The notes beneath the pieces were generated by a model. It was not told the origin of the DNA, made no database searches, and worked only from the letters and a program-made list of their open reading frames with translations. 64,000 bases of DNA from Adiantum capillus-veneris. Lineage: Eukaryota; Streptophyta; Polypodiopsida; Polypodiales; Pteridaceae. The position numbers were made by a program, and so were the translations under genes. This document shows positions 34,130-45,399 of this stretch, piece after piece. The stretch is taken from contig CM043943.1 of the NCBI GenBank assembly GCA_014529385.2, positions 96,870,355 to 96,934,354 of the forward strand, written 5' to 3'. Every line of letters begins with the position of its first letter. The stretch's first letter is position 1.

Positions 34130-34467
34130 TGTAAGTAATGAAGGAGCAAAAAGTATAATGGAAATAACGTAGTAGCAGAACAAGGTGCATCAGAGAAGAA
34201 GAGATAAAGCTCGCGAAAGGTGAGAGAAAAAAGAGAGATTCAAAAGTGGAAACAACTATTTGACGCCAAGTGAAGTAAATGAAAACAAATTTCGAGGTGA
34301 GCCACAAAGGAATGTGAAGAAAACGATATCTTTTTGAATATTTAGAGATATGTACCTAGATACGCTTTAGATTGCGTAGATATGCTTTAAATGACCAAAA
34401 CGGACAAATTTGGAGCCGTTTTGACCACAAACGACTCTGCTAATTAGTAATTTAACTAATTCCTTAC
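34130..34467 (-). promoter_or_regulatory. upstream and subterminal region of gene D
   Basis: No ORF. Holds short degenerate direct repeats of the type AGATACGCTTTAGAT (34354-34395), near the right TIR; these could be transposase sites. Confidence 0.35.
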
Positions 34468-34500
34468 ACAACCCTTTTTGAGTCGTTTTTTACCCTAATG
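34468..34500 (-). repeat. right TIR of the DNA transposon
   Basis: Reverse complement of the left TIR with four mismatches in 33 bp. Directly followed by the candidate target duplication GTTACTTA (34501-34508). Confidence 0.85.
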
Positions 34501-34508
34501 GTTACTTA

Positions 34509-36394
34509 ATTCCAGATGCTCAGAGGAGTTATAAAACTCTTCTTGTTCTGGTGAGTCTACATTCTCATCTCTTACTAGTACAAGGTTTACCATGTAATGG
34601 GGTAGCACATCATAGCCGTCCTTATCACAAAATTTTGTCATTGGACTATCTGTAATGGTACAGATGTCCAACATTGCTAGTATGTGTTCCCATTCCATAG
34701 GCTCTAATGCATCTTTGGGAAAAGGTTCCGGAATATAATCCTTGTCTTCAATAGCTCTTTCTAAGATGCATTCCTCTCTTTTCAAGCTCCCACAATGTAA
34801 AGCTCCATACATCCATAGCTCTTTTTTCTGCCCTAACCATGGTGGGAGTTCAGACCCTGCCAACGTAGCCGAATCAAACCCTTCCACTGGTGTCTGGTCA
34901 CATCTTTGTAACTATGGTCTTTTAGGTATATTTTGGTTGTGGTCTCCCCACATCTGAGGTATATGTGGTCATAACCCCAATCATGTACCATCTTTAATTG
35001 TCTCATGAACGGTCTTCCCAAGATGATCTCGTAATTGTTCTTTTCGCCAAAATCAACTATTGCAAATATATGCTCATACTTGATTCCGCAAGAGGTGACA
35101 ATTACTTTTTATAAAAGTCCTAGAGGCTTTTCCATGAACCCATCTGCCAGTTGTAATTTCATTCTGGCTGCTCTCAAAGCCGATTTTCCCCATTTTTTCC
35201 AGATTTCTTTGGTGGCAATAGCGACTCCCGCTCCACTGTTGAGAATAGCCTTGGATACTACCCCCTGGAATTCTACTGGTAGTGTGGTATTTCCATATTC
35301 TTCCTCACAATATTCTCAAACCTTGCCATAAAGGTACAGGCCTAGTATTCAGTTCAGGATTGTCCAATTCTCTGATCCCTTCTTGAATCCTCAAGGTAGG
35401 GTCTTTTACTCCAAATTTTTCTAAGCATTTGCCTAGGGTGGTCCACATGTTTGGTCGTAACCTGAGGAGTTCGGCTAACGTGATTGTGCATGCCACAGGG
35501 GTGGACAATAACTCAATCAACCCTTGTGAATCCATTACTATGTTGGGAGAAAGTCTTTGAGATGGTATTGCTCTCACTTTAGACTTAGCTTCATACTCCC
35601 CTAGGTAAGAGGGTAGAGTTTTTAGCGAGTCAGGTTGGCTGTGCCTCGAGCTAATTGACCCCTGGTCCCTCCCTTGTGAATGCATATCAAAGTTCATTTG
35701 TGATCTTGCCTCAAATTCTTCAATGGGAGGTAAGATCACATTTTTCTCCTTCTCAGCGCGATTTAGTTGGTAATTTATCCCATTAGCTTCATTTGCTTCC
35801 CGGATTTGCTTCCATAGGTCATCTAGACAGTCACACTCTTTACCCATCTCCGCGATGTTTTGGGTTGGAAACCATCAAATGTCTCATCTGTTGTATTCGA
35901 CACTATGATAGGTTCCCGCTTAGACTTTGAGGCAGTCGTGAGTCCCTCCTTTGTGTCTGCTTGTTTCTCTAGAGTTGATGTGATAGGGGTTGGAGCTGGC
36001 ACCTCGTGCCAACTTGCAGGTTTACTAGGTGAGTTTTCTATCAAGGATTGAGCTGTTTCAATCATCTTTCGACACATTTCCAATCTCTGTTTTTCTAGTT
36101 CCTCATATGGATAAGTCATCCATCTTTGCTCTTGGTTTTGGTTGTTTTTGAGTTTGGCTTAGTATTCTTTTAAAAGTGCGTCAAGCTGCTCATTTACTTT
36201 TTCTACCAGTACTGATCCTCCCGATCCTGCAGTTTTGGGTTCCACTATTTCCTTGGGCCCTATGGTTGCAGCAGTGTGTGAACTTAAACTAGTTAGATCC
36301 TCTAATCGCTCCAATCTATCCTTTGTGTGTTTTAGCTCCTCGGATAGAGCCATTTTCTCTTATTCCTTCCTGGATTTCATACGAGCCTTTCTAG
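34509..36394 (-). pseudogene. GE1 protease region (between gag and RT)
   Basis: Follows gag in the same direction. Read from 36353: a coiled-coil stretch (ELKHTKDRLERLEDL), a Ser/Pro/Thr-rich linker (36119-35823), and a folded part with IVMDSQGLIELLSTPVACT and LLRLRPNMWTTLGKCL (35600-35350). The retropepsin-like core (about 35280-34980) reads AILNSGAGVAIATKEIW and later IILGRPFMRQLKMVHDWGYD. In retropepsins the first motif is D-S/T-G; here it is N-S-G, so the active-site Asp is mutated. The C-terminal part reaches 34509 and runs, in frame, into the pol sequence at 24602 once the DNA transposon is removed. One stop near 35115 and frame changes around 35310 and 34900 add further damage. Confidence 0.75.
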
Positions 36395-39180
36395 CTTTCC
36401 AAGTGCTTCATTGATTTTTCATTTCTGCACTAGGGGCATCGATCTTTGGCTCTTCAATTATGGGTTCATTTGTCCTTCTTTGAACTTGTGCCCGTGTGAA
36501 TACCTGAATAGGTAGTACTGTTTCATTTTCTGACCCCCCATTGGATGGCACTGCTTCTAGCATGTTTAAAGTACTAGTTTTTGCTCCTTTGCTCGGGTTC
36601 TTAGGGCATTCAAGAATCAAGCGAGTAATTCCACATTCGGTGCAATACGCATTGACTCTAATGATTTCATCATGAGGACAGTCCCTTAGCCAGTGATCTA
36701 CACCACACTTGTAGAAGGGTCCCTTAGGCTGTTGAGGTGCTCCTTGAGCTCCTCTCTGTTGGTAAGCATGCCTCTGCCCACCCATGCCTCCGTTGTCTAT
36801 GAACAATAGTGTTCGTTCATCCAAGCTGTATCTTCCTTCTCCTGCAGCCTGGGCAGCTTTTGGTGGTCCAGTACTTCCAATCATGCTCCAAGGTTCTTTC
36901 ATCTTAGGTTCTTCAGGTGGACAATAGACAGGACTTTCTGCATATCCATTGGGATCTTCGTAATATGCAACATGGGTACCAAAGCCTTCTCTTCTGGTTC
37001 CTTTACCGTTGGTGCATACCTTATGCCGACCGGCCTTACTTCTGGTAGGGGTGGTTGTTTCCCCAATACTGGTTGTGGTCTTTCAACTCCTACAGGTCCT
37101 GGTAGGTTACCTGCTTGATACCTAGGTATCGGTGGGATTTGAGGAGATGCTACTTGAGCTTGGGGAGCATAAGGTTTCTCTCTCACATATCCCTTGTTAT
37201 AATAACATTCCTCCATCACATGGTTTGTCCATTTTTGTTCAATTGCACACCACTTCGGTTGCTTATCCTAAGGCTTGGCATACATATTAATTTTTCTTAG
37301 CACTTCTTCCACCAACTGCTCCTGGCTTACAGCTACTTCTCCTTTCTATGCTGACTTAGTGGACTTGCTTCCACTTTGTTGTGAGGATGAATCGTCATCA
37401 AGATCTTTGAATTCACCCTCCTTGTAGACCGTACAATTCTCTATAAGGTAAAGAAATTCCTTAGTTAACTCATTTAACGTTGTGCTCCTCTTCATATATA
37501 AGTCCTTCTGGAGATCTGCATTTCTCAGTCCTTGAATAAATATAAGCATAAGTTTGCACTGGGTTGGTAGTTCTTCCACAGGGCAGAACTTCACATATCG
37601 TTTTAGTCGTAGGGCTGCCTTTCACACAGATTCCCCTTCCTTCTGTTTGAATTTATGGATTTGTGAGACTGTATTATGAGCTATCTCCCTTTGTGAGAAT
37701 TCCTCAATAAACTCGTCAAAAACCTCCTCCATAGACTCAAAATCTCTACGTTCCACAGAATCAAACCAAGTGGCTGCATCCTCTTCTAGGGTAAGTCCAA
37801 ACCCTGCAAATTGAGTAGGAAAATCCAAAACTTCTTCAGCTCTAATTACACGCACGAAGGCTGCTACATGATCCCTAGGATCTCTGTTTCCTGAGTATTT
37901 CTAGTTTACCCATTTTTGCACCTGAAAAGGTCTAATTCTACGATGGTCTACAAATCTCATCATTGGTTCTCCTCGTCCTCCTCGATATGCCTCTTCTGGC
38001 CTTTGGTAGTGGGAGGGTTCCTCTCCCAGGGTGCTCCTAAGCCATAATTTTTGACGGTTCTTGCAAGAGGTGGTTCATATCTCCGAACTCGTTCTCTTTG
38101 TTCTCGTTCTATGGGTTGTCTTCCGGGCTCTGTCGACTCTTGAGTTTTTGGCCTACTCTCGCCTTGGTAATGTGAATGGAGTGGTGGTTCTTGTAAATCT
38201 CTTAGCCCTCGTGCGGCTGGATAACAACCTCTGTTTAGGTCTTGTTCGGATGTTGCATTTTGTTGAAGCCATGCTTGCAATGATCGTTGGGTTGCCTGCT
38301 CGTTTTGATAGTTGAAAGTCTGCTTTCGGTTAGAATGTGATGTTGCATCGTACTCTTCTAAAAATGGATTTGTAGACTTGCTAGGGGTATAGGTGGACCT
38401 TGGTACTTCTTCGGGGGCATATCTTGATGTTTCTAGTACTGCTGCCTTATCTACCTCCTCTGGCAGAATTCGTTTGTATTCTCGCCTATACCTGTCAACA
38501 AAAATGATATCCTTCCCAATAGCAATTTAATAAGAGAACAAGTAAAGAACCTTGTCACCGCTTAATTCATTTGGGTAGGGTTCTTTGCATCGAAAATAAG
38601 AGACTACTCCCTTGCTCTCATGCTTGTAAATTCCTACATTCTCATTATAGGTAGAGACTCTGGTTGTTTTTTTATCATACCTAAAAAGAGCTCTAGGTTG
38701 ATCAATTTTAGGAGGCGGCTCTTGTGTTTTTGAGACCATTTTTCCTTTTGCCACATTATCTCCATACCTGTTGTAATCCTTAGTTTTCCAGACTATAAGA
38801 TAGTGGTTCCCTCTTTCATCTTGAAATCTATCTCCATCATCATAGACTTGAATTATCTCCAGTCTCTGAGAAGGCCGTTCCTCTATACAAATACACTTGC
38901 ATCCCCGATGGTCAGAATAAACTAGGGCTCCCCGAGAGTTTGTTCCTTCTAAGAAGATTATAGTGAGCTTGGCCTTGTTCAAAGGGTTTGAGAGGTACTT
39001 CCTCCTAGCATTGGTCCTTCACCGGAGAAGCCTCCTAGCTGTTGACTAGCCATCATGAAGAAGGACTTGTCTGATGAAGTGTCAATATCACCACCTTCCT
39101 CAATGATTGGGGCTAATGGATCTAGCCTTGCCTGAGTTACACTCTCCTCAGTGGATACTAAGCTATCTTGATCACATGCC
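36395..39180 (-). pseudogene. GE1 gag
   Basis: Capsid precursor. The N-terminal part (39180-38527) has GCKCICIEERPSQRLEI and ends CKEPYPNELSGDKVLY. An Arg/Gln/Pro-rich section follows (38280-37960). The capsid core (37855-37346) matches plant Retrotrans_gag proteins: GLTLEEDAATWFDSV, VFDEFIEEFSQREIA, HKFKQKEGESV. Then come a Pro-rich segment (37219-36899) and two weak zinc knuckles near 36730 and 36650 (KCGVDHWLRDC and YCTECGITRLILEC), each missing one ligand. No convincing ATG precedes the N-terminus; the start is unresolved. Frameshifts at about 38985, 38525, 37900 and 37620 break the frame. A + strand relative lies at 59950-61480. Confidence 0.8.
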
Positions 39181-41140
39181 ACTTTTTGGTCTCTTGGAAT
39201 GTGTCTTCCTCATCTTGAATTCATCAAACTTAGCAATGCAATTTATCACAAATCCAACCACTCACTTGGCAAGGGATCAGTTCTTGCACAACTTCTTGCT
39301 TTGCTGCTGAATATACTTGTACACAAGCGTTTAATTTTGGCAATCGAATCAAAGAATTTAAACGCTAGAGGTGGTCTTAGTAATGATTGGTATAACCGGA
39401 GGGTTAATCCCAACCACTATTGTACTCTATACACTTCTGATGTTCTTGACCTGGGGGGTTCACTATGTGTAAAACTACCATATCACGTGCATTCAAGACA
39501 TGTTTGTAAAACCCCTTATTTGTGAATTTTGTTAAGAATATGATGTACCCTTTTCTTTTAAAATCTGTAAAGTTGTTTCAAATTTGAAAAAATAATGCCC
39601 TTCTGTATATATATTTCTATAAGTTTCAAGAACTTTAAATACCCTTCTGTTGAGCTCACGTGATAGGTTACATTTTTATTAGGTGACCTCCCCGGGGTTC
39701 TTGATTAGGTCCACTAATCTTGAACTGTACACCACCTACGTGTTTGTCAGTCTAGAGGTAACGTTTTAATTCTCGTCTTTGCTCCGTAAATAGGTCAAAC
39801 AAAGTCCAATTTCACTTCGGAAAGAAGTTATGGAACCCTTAAGTCAACTAGAACCTCCTTGTATGTGCACAGTATAATATTGTCCTAAAAATGATTCAGT
39901 AGACGTGCTACGCGTAGGATGTCTAGTTGCTCTGTTTCAGATAAAATTTGCACTGTAGCTTTCCCTTGATGTGTTGAGCTCACAATTGTTCTCACTTTTT
40001 GGTTTGGACACCTATAAGCTGGTCAACTGATCAGAAATCTGTTCCAGAAGCCTAATGTCCGTTCTGATGAATTCACCAGTCAAATCAACTCCAAATTGGA
40101 CCAAACTTGACTAGGAGGTTTTTCTAAGGCTATATGAGAGCCTGGTATGTCTTAAATATAATTTTGGCGATTTAATCATGCAGTAGACATCCTACACGTA
40201 GGATTTCTTTTGCATCAGAATTTAACCCAACTTGGCCCACAGCTTTTCCTTGATGTGTTGATCACCCTGGTGTGTTTAGATTTGTGTTTGAATGTCAAAA
40301 GACCCCAAACTTAGCTATTCTTGCCTTTTTTTCGTTAAAAAAAAACACTAAAATTTGCTTAAACCCCAATTTTCTCACCCAATTGAGATGAAACCTTTCA
40401 CATGCACTCAATAAATCATGTAGATCATGCACATGAAGACATCCTATGGTTTTGGTCTCAAAATTATGCCTTGGCACAAGTTGGGTAGGATGTCTGACAA
40501 TTCCTATCTTTTGGCCATAATCTGTCAAGATATGGTCAATCTTCCACTTTCCAGGTGAAAAAGGTAAAATCTACCTTCTAAACACTCGAATAAACTTAGA
40601 TTCTCAAAATTCTTGCCAGATCACCCTGTAGTCTTTTGTCTTAGAATTTAATTTTTTTCTGCCAGTGAACTTCCCTATGCTTTGTAGACCTCTCAGCAAT
40701 AATCACAAAAACTTTTAGACTTCAATTCAGGTTCTAAACACAATTTACCGTCTTTTCTATTTTTTCGATGAGCCTAACATCAAATATAACATGCATGAAT
40801 TGCTTTAAATCATAAATCATGATGTCCTACTTACCCTACTCCTACTCATCATGTGAGATGGTGATTTTGGTGCCTCGGTTGCTTTCTGGCCTCGCACGGA
40901 CTCTCAAGCTATCTTCTCATCGCATCTACCACTCCACCTCCTACTCTCCACACCACAACCTAACTCCTATCTAACACTACCTAAGATGGACGATTCAGGC
41001 CAGCCATACGCTCCCTGGACTCCTCCTAAGACCTAGAGAGTCCACCACCCTCTGATCCTATCTAAATGTAAAATAAGACTCTGGCAAGCCAGAGAATCCC
41101 TATTCTCAAGGACTAGTCTCGGTCACCTACCTAAAGTTTT
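39181..41140 (-). other. GE1 5' leader with palindrome ladder II
   Basis: A 2 kb non-coding leader between PBS and gag. It holds the palindrome rungs listed at 39901-40497. The stretch 40830-41140 is C/T-rich with several CTCC runs. Open frames here (for example + strand 39199-39525) have no recognisable domain. Confidence 0.6.
39901..40497. repeat. palindrome ladder II (GE1 leader)
   Basis: Rungs at 39901-39924 (core GCTACGCGTAGGATGTCT, nearly palindromic) and 40185-40208 (AGACATCCTACACGTAGGAT, imperfect) are 284 bp apart. A split version has arms at 40437-40448 and 40485-40496. The same half-motif (GTAGGATGTTTGACA) occurs in the GE1 3' LTR near 4181. The motif family is that of ladder I. 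Confidence 0.75.
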
Positions 41141-41160
41141 CGTCCCCAGCAGCGGTGCCA
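41141..41160 (-). other. GE1 primer-binding site
   Basis: Minus strand TGGCACCGCTGCTGGGGACG, one base inside the 5' LTR. Resembles the TGGCGCCGTTGCCGGGGA-type PBS common in plant Ty3 elements. Confidence 0.8.
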
Positions 41161-41161
41161 A

Positions 41162-42115
41162 TGTTGGCAGATACGCCGCGATGGACGTCAGCACAACGAG
41201 AACTCACCTAACACAAGAATTGTCAGCTAAGGACGAAGCTCGACCCGCAGGCGCGTGGAAGCAAACATAGGGTGTCAACCTACACTCGACCGACTATTGA
41301 CTACTTCCTATAGAGGTCTCTACCCAATGTCTAAGTTATAACGTACTATTGTGCACAAGAGGAGATTTCCTATGACACTTCCATGAGCCAAATACCCATT
41401 AGACGTTCTCAAAATGCTACGAAACTTGAGGGATATTCTATTAACACCAATAGGCCACTTTCCCTAAGGTCCGTGACCCAAAACCCTACCCATAAACACC
41501 TAGTGCAGAATCACATAGGATGTTTGACAAGTTTTTTTAGGTCAACATTTCTGAAAACTAAGGTGCATAATGTGTAGCTCTACTCAATATGAATGCGTGG
41601 ATATGCGAAAATGCAAAAATAGACACCGTTTGCTTACCGAATCCCTAGAAATAGCTCGTGGATCAATCTCGTGAAGCCGGGCCGTACACGCACAGTGTGG
41701 GTATTGGCACGTAGCTCTCTCCGGGGGCAACACGCTGCAGTTCTTCGTACTCGATTCCGACCACCAGTGTGCACGTAGCATCAAGATAAGCTCTCACTCT
41801 CTCTCATACACATAATAAGCTTCTCATAGACACTTCATAGAATCAACAAAGGGGGGGGGGGGGGGGGGGGGTCTTTTCTTATTAAGGCTAGAATTTGGTA
41901 TATATACCTTGCAAATACGAAACCTCACGTTCCAAGTGAAATCCTACTTAGTCTAATGGCAAAAATAATATACAAAATTGGAAACTTCTGCAAGACCCAA
42001 GTATTTACAAGTGAAATTACGGGTTTTCTTAATAAGGGAATGACTACATAGGATTTCCTTCTTTTATCATTTTGTCAGTCTTCAGTTAAGTGTGGCCGCC
42101 CGTCTTCAGCTAACA
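41162..42115 (-). repeat. GE1 5' LTR
   Basis: Pairs with 3876-4773. Contains a run of 21 G at 41851-41871 and a palindromic TATA-like GGTATATATACC at 41897-41908, a plausible promoter for GE1. Followed by TSD CTCGA (42116-42120). Confidence 0.9.
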
Positions 42116-42526
42116 CTCGACTAGTGCATAGAGGCTACAAGAGGTTGTCAATCTCTCAGAAAACAAGTAACAACTCACATCTAACTCAGGCTACACTCAA
42201 GTGACTGAAATCACCAAGGTATAAAATGTGTAATGTCCGGCGCCCAAGACCTTTGAGGCTCCACTCTTATTATATCTACAACCCATGTACACTTAGTGAC
42301 CTATGCTTTACATGTTGGAACTCGTATTGAGCCCGTAACACGTTACAATTATCACAATGGCTAAATAATTTGGGAAATTACAATACATGGCCATTTTGGA
42401 AAACTGTGAAAAGTGTGTAACTCCAATCATCACTGCTTCTTTGTATTCATCCTCGATGTGAATTTGTACGTCTTTGATATTTGGTCTTTAGAAGCTTCTG
42501 TTCCACTGACGTTGACTCAGTTAACA
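42116..42526 (-). repeat. element C LTR, right fragment
   Basis: Continues the LTR begun at 3781-3875. It ends GACTCAGTTAACA at 42526, a TG...CA terminus when read on the minus strand (TGTTAACTGAGTC). The first five bases are the right GE1 target duplication. Confidence 0.6.
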
Positions 42527-42540
42527 TTCCCCCCTTTCGA
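42527..42540 (-). other. element C polypurine tract
   Basis: Minus strand CGAAAGGGGGGAA directly before the LTR start, giving element C the same orientation as GE1. Confidence 0.65.
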
Positions 42541-43500
42541 TTTTAGTGCCCGTCCTCGGGCACTGTTGAAAAGTGTCCGTGGAGGGTATGGAAGGTATTT
42601 ATTGGTTGTTGATGGGCTGATCGTCTTCATTAAATATCGAAGAATTTGTTGATGAGGTTCAATCTGTTGCAGCATCTTTATTGGTTTGAATATGTATCAT
42701 GTGAGAGATGATGTTGCATTTGTCCGTTGTAATAGCATAATGATGAGACTGCTGTTTATTTTTGAAACGTATGTACAAGTGAAGTAAAATGACGAGGATC
42801 TAAATTAGGGTCTAATACCTGGATGACCAAAGGGAGAAAACCCAGTGGGAAAAAAGTGCCTTTGGTATACTTGCATAATTGGGGTACTTATTAGCATTGG
42901 AAATATTAATAATGTACTCAAGGGATTATGCTGATAGAGATGGAATTAAAAAAGGCAGCAATTATGAAAGGTTAGCATGATGGAACATGGGTTTTCTTGT
43001 TGTAGTCCACTGAACGTGCATAGGTGGAAGCAAAAAAGAGTGTCTAATGTATATGTCCAATAATGGGACATCCTATTTATGCATACACAAAAATGCATGG
43101 GAAACAATATGCTGTGCAAGAAGGATTTTGAGGGGTTATTCAAAAAGATGGTGTAGCTATAAAAGCATATGACATGGATTTGCAAGCTGGCACCCCTTGA
43201 AGAATGGTTTTCGTTGATGAGGATATGTGCTCTCATCTTACTGTGCACTGTGCGTGAGTGTTGGATAGACTTTGACTCTTATGCTCATCTCATCCAGCAT
43301 GAGCAACACAACTTTAGATATGCTCAACTCTTCCATCTTGAGTGTAAACCTAATAACTACGACTCTTAGCACAAAGTTTAATATGACTTGAAGCTTTGGG
43401 ACTAATGCTTTGCTCATTTTATGGCTCAGCAGCCTTACTCTGACTATGCCAAAGAGTGTTTTTTTCACCCTGGCGACTTGATCTTTTACATTCTTGAGCT
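42541..43500 (-). other. element C 3' non-coding stretch
   Basis: No coding sequence I can support. Includes a short hairpin GTGCCCGTCCTCGGGCAC at 42546-42563 near the PPT. Confidence 0.5.
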
Positions 43501-45288
43501 TACTACAAACATTTCTTCAGGTAAAAGTAAGCTTGAATCCTCAAAAAGAGGATTAGTGAAGGATCAAGTTGGCATTGAAGGTTTCTTTTGCCATACCTAT
43601 TTTATCATCTTTGAATCTGCATTCGCATTGGTTGGGTCATCCTTCTTTGATTGTGAAGACTCCATTATCTGTTTGATTTTACAAATAGGCCGGTTGATAG
43701 GAGTCTTTGATGTTGTTGTAGGCCTTTGTTCACTGTCGGCATTTGGGTTTTGACTAGGAGCATTGGAAGACTTAGGAATCCAAATCTCTTGATGACATTT
43801 GTAACTCCTTTGTTGACTTTGCCTTGCTCTAGGTTTTGTTGAGTTTTTTAGATCTTCATGCAAGTCTGGTGTAGTGCAATTGGCTTGCAATTGACTGGTA
43901 GCCAAATCTTTGTATAACCTGTGTAGAATCCTTGTTTGAGAGGAAGATCCTTTGAGATCCGTCTTTGTTTTGTATCCTCTTGAGAGTTGTGGTTGACTTT
44001 AGCATCTTTTGATATTGTTCTGTTGTATACTTGCTTCTTAGGTATTCTAGGATATTGTCGAGGTTGATACATTGTAGGCCTTCTTTCCTGGGCGGGACTT
44101 GAAGTTACTTCATATGCCCTAACCTTCGGTTTTGGCACCCATATCTGTCTGTTACCTCCATAGTACTCCTGTTACTTTAAGCTCCATTGTGATCCTATCC
44201 ATCCCATGTGGTTGTATTTCTGTGTTGACTCCCTGTCTTTATTCCAAACCGGATCATTGACTTTGATTAAATTGTTTTGAACAAACACTTGCTTGAATTT
44301 CCTTTGCTTTCTTGAGTACTTTGGCTGAAATATCTTTGCTTTTCTGGGTGTCTCCTTGGAGGGTTTCCGTTGGGTTACCACTTGCCTTGAAGTTTTGAAA
44401 GCCTGGATTTCTTGAAGAAGCTGATCCATGGGGGTTCTTTGATGTAGAGGCATATGCTTTCACACCTTCTTTGCTAATCAGTGGAAGTTCCACTTTAGCT
44501 TTACCTTTGTCTGCACGATTTGTCTTTGATTCTACTGACTCCTGCAACTCTGAATCTAGCATTAACGCTACCTCTAATTGTTGTTGGCTACCTCTTGGAG
44601 AAGAGAGTATTAGCATTTTATCTTCTTTGTAGGCCTTGTGTTGGTCTAATCACTGATGTCCAAGGATGACATTTGCAAGCATTTCTTTTGAAGGCTTCAC
44701 CTGAAACTTTACCTGCTCTTCATGATGTTGGAAGCTAAGGGTAGCAACCATTTCTTCTTGACTTGTATGAAAATCTAGCATTGTTTTTCTATTATGTTTG
44801 CATGGAGTAATCTCTAGAATTCTCTGGATGTTGTCTGGAACCATATTACACTTTGCTTCTATGTCCAATAGAGCATTGCATCTGACACTTGCTCCTTTTG
44901 TACTGCTGAGAACTATAGCTATTCTCATTATTGGTTCTATTCAAGATCTTTGTATTTGTTTTGCTTTTTCCATGGTCTCATCTTGATCTGATTGTGTCTC
45001 TATGGAGAGTAGCTTGAGACTTTGTGTTCCAATCTGACTTGCATCAGCTGATTCAACTGGCACTGTCTGATTGATCTTTATTCTTCCTATTTCTTCCTGG
45101 TTGTTTGAAACCTCATTCTTCTTAACTTTTGGCTCCGGTGGCATTCTTTGCTGAATAGCTATAGTGGGTGCTTTTTGTTCTGTTTGATCTTCACTTGCTA
45201 TTGCCTAATTTTCTTTAAGCTCTTTTGAAGTTCTAAATGATGGAGATGAATCATGTTCAATAAGATTTGCTTTGGCATTAGTCTCCAT
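43500..45288 (-). pseudogene. element C 3' ORF with a retropepsin-like segment
   Basis: Starts ATG at 45288 (METNAKANLIEHD), in-frame TAG near 45207. A Glu/Gln/Lys-rich N-terminal part leads to a retropepsin-like segment at 44928-44650: CNALLDIEAKCNMV, later KFQVKPSKEMLANVILGH. The expected D-x-G is D-I-E. The remainder (44616-43500) is Lys/Ser/Gln-rich with VPKPKVRAYEV and several frame changes, and no domain. The layout resembles the second protease-like segment of GE1 (19966-20615), which has D-S-E at the same place and a WVP motif downstream. Function unknown; the protein may be structural. Stops near 44940, 44640 and 44170 break it. Confidence 0.5.
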
Positions 45289-45399
45289 TTTAACTGTGCT
45301 TGAGACTTTGTACTGTTGTGCTAAATCTAGTTATATTTAAGCTTAGTTTAAGAGTAGCATTTTGGTTAGATTTAGGTTTTGAGTTAGTTTGATTGCTTA

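Larger units (their letters stand above)
24611..34500. mobile_element. four-gene DNA transposon carrying a CENH3-like histone gene
   Basis: A 9.9 kb block interrupting GE1 between the protease and RT coding regions. Its ends are 33 bp terminal inverted repeats with 29 identities. Inside are four spliced genes: A (25055-26311, +), B (26541-28810, -), C (30055-31624, +) and D (31713-34129, -). A/B and C/D converge on their 3' ends; B and C diverge from a shared promoter. D is a DDE-type transposase relic, so this is a class II element with three accessory genes. All four genes contain stops or frameshifts, so the copy is dead. I cannot place it in a named superfamily. The CxxC-bearing catalytic domain and a possible 8 bp duplication suggest comparison with KDZ (Kyakuja-Dileera-Zisupton) elements. 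Confidence 0.82.
3876..42115 (-). mobile_element. GE1: giant nested Ty3/gypsy retrotransposon, 38.2 kb
   Basis: Both ends are LTR copies (3876-4773 and 41162-42115) starting TGTTGGC and ending GCTAACA. A primer-binding site lies just inside the right LTR and a polypurine tract just inside the left LTR, so transcription runs right to left. Minus-strand coding order is gag, protease, RT, RNase H, integrase, a second protease-like domain, then an extra ORF. The target duplication CTCAA/CTCGA supports one insertion event. Two later insertions account for about 18.5 kb (DNA transposon 24611-34500 and chromovirus G2 about 11281-19929), leaving roughly 19.7 kb for GE1 itself, large for an LTR element. 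LTR divergence by eye is several percent plus a 46 bp deletion, so it is not recent. Confidence 0.88.

Noticed and set aside
39199..39525. Plus-strand ORF of about 108 codons in the GE1 leader
   Set aside because: No domain, opposite to the element, no promoter or homolog in the window.
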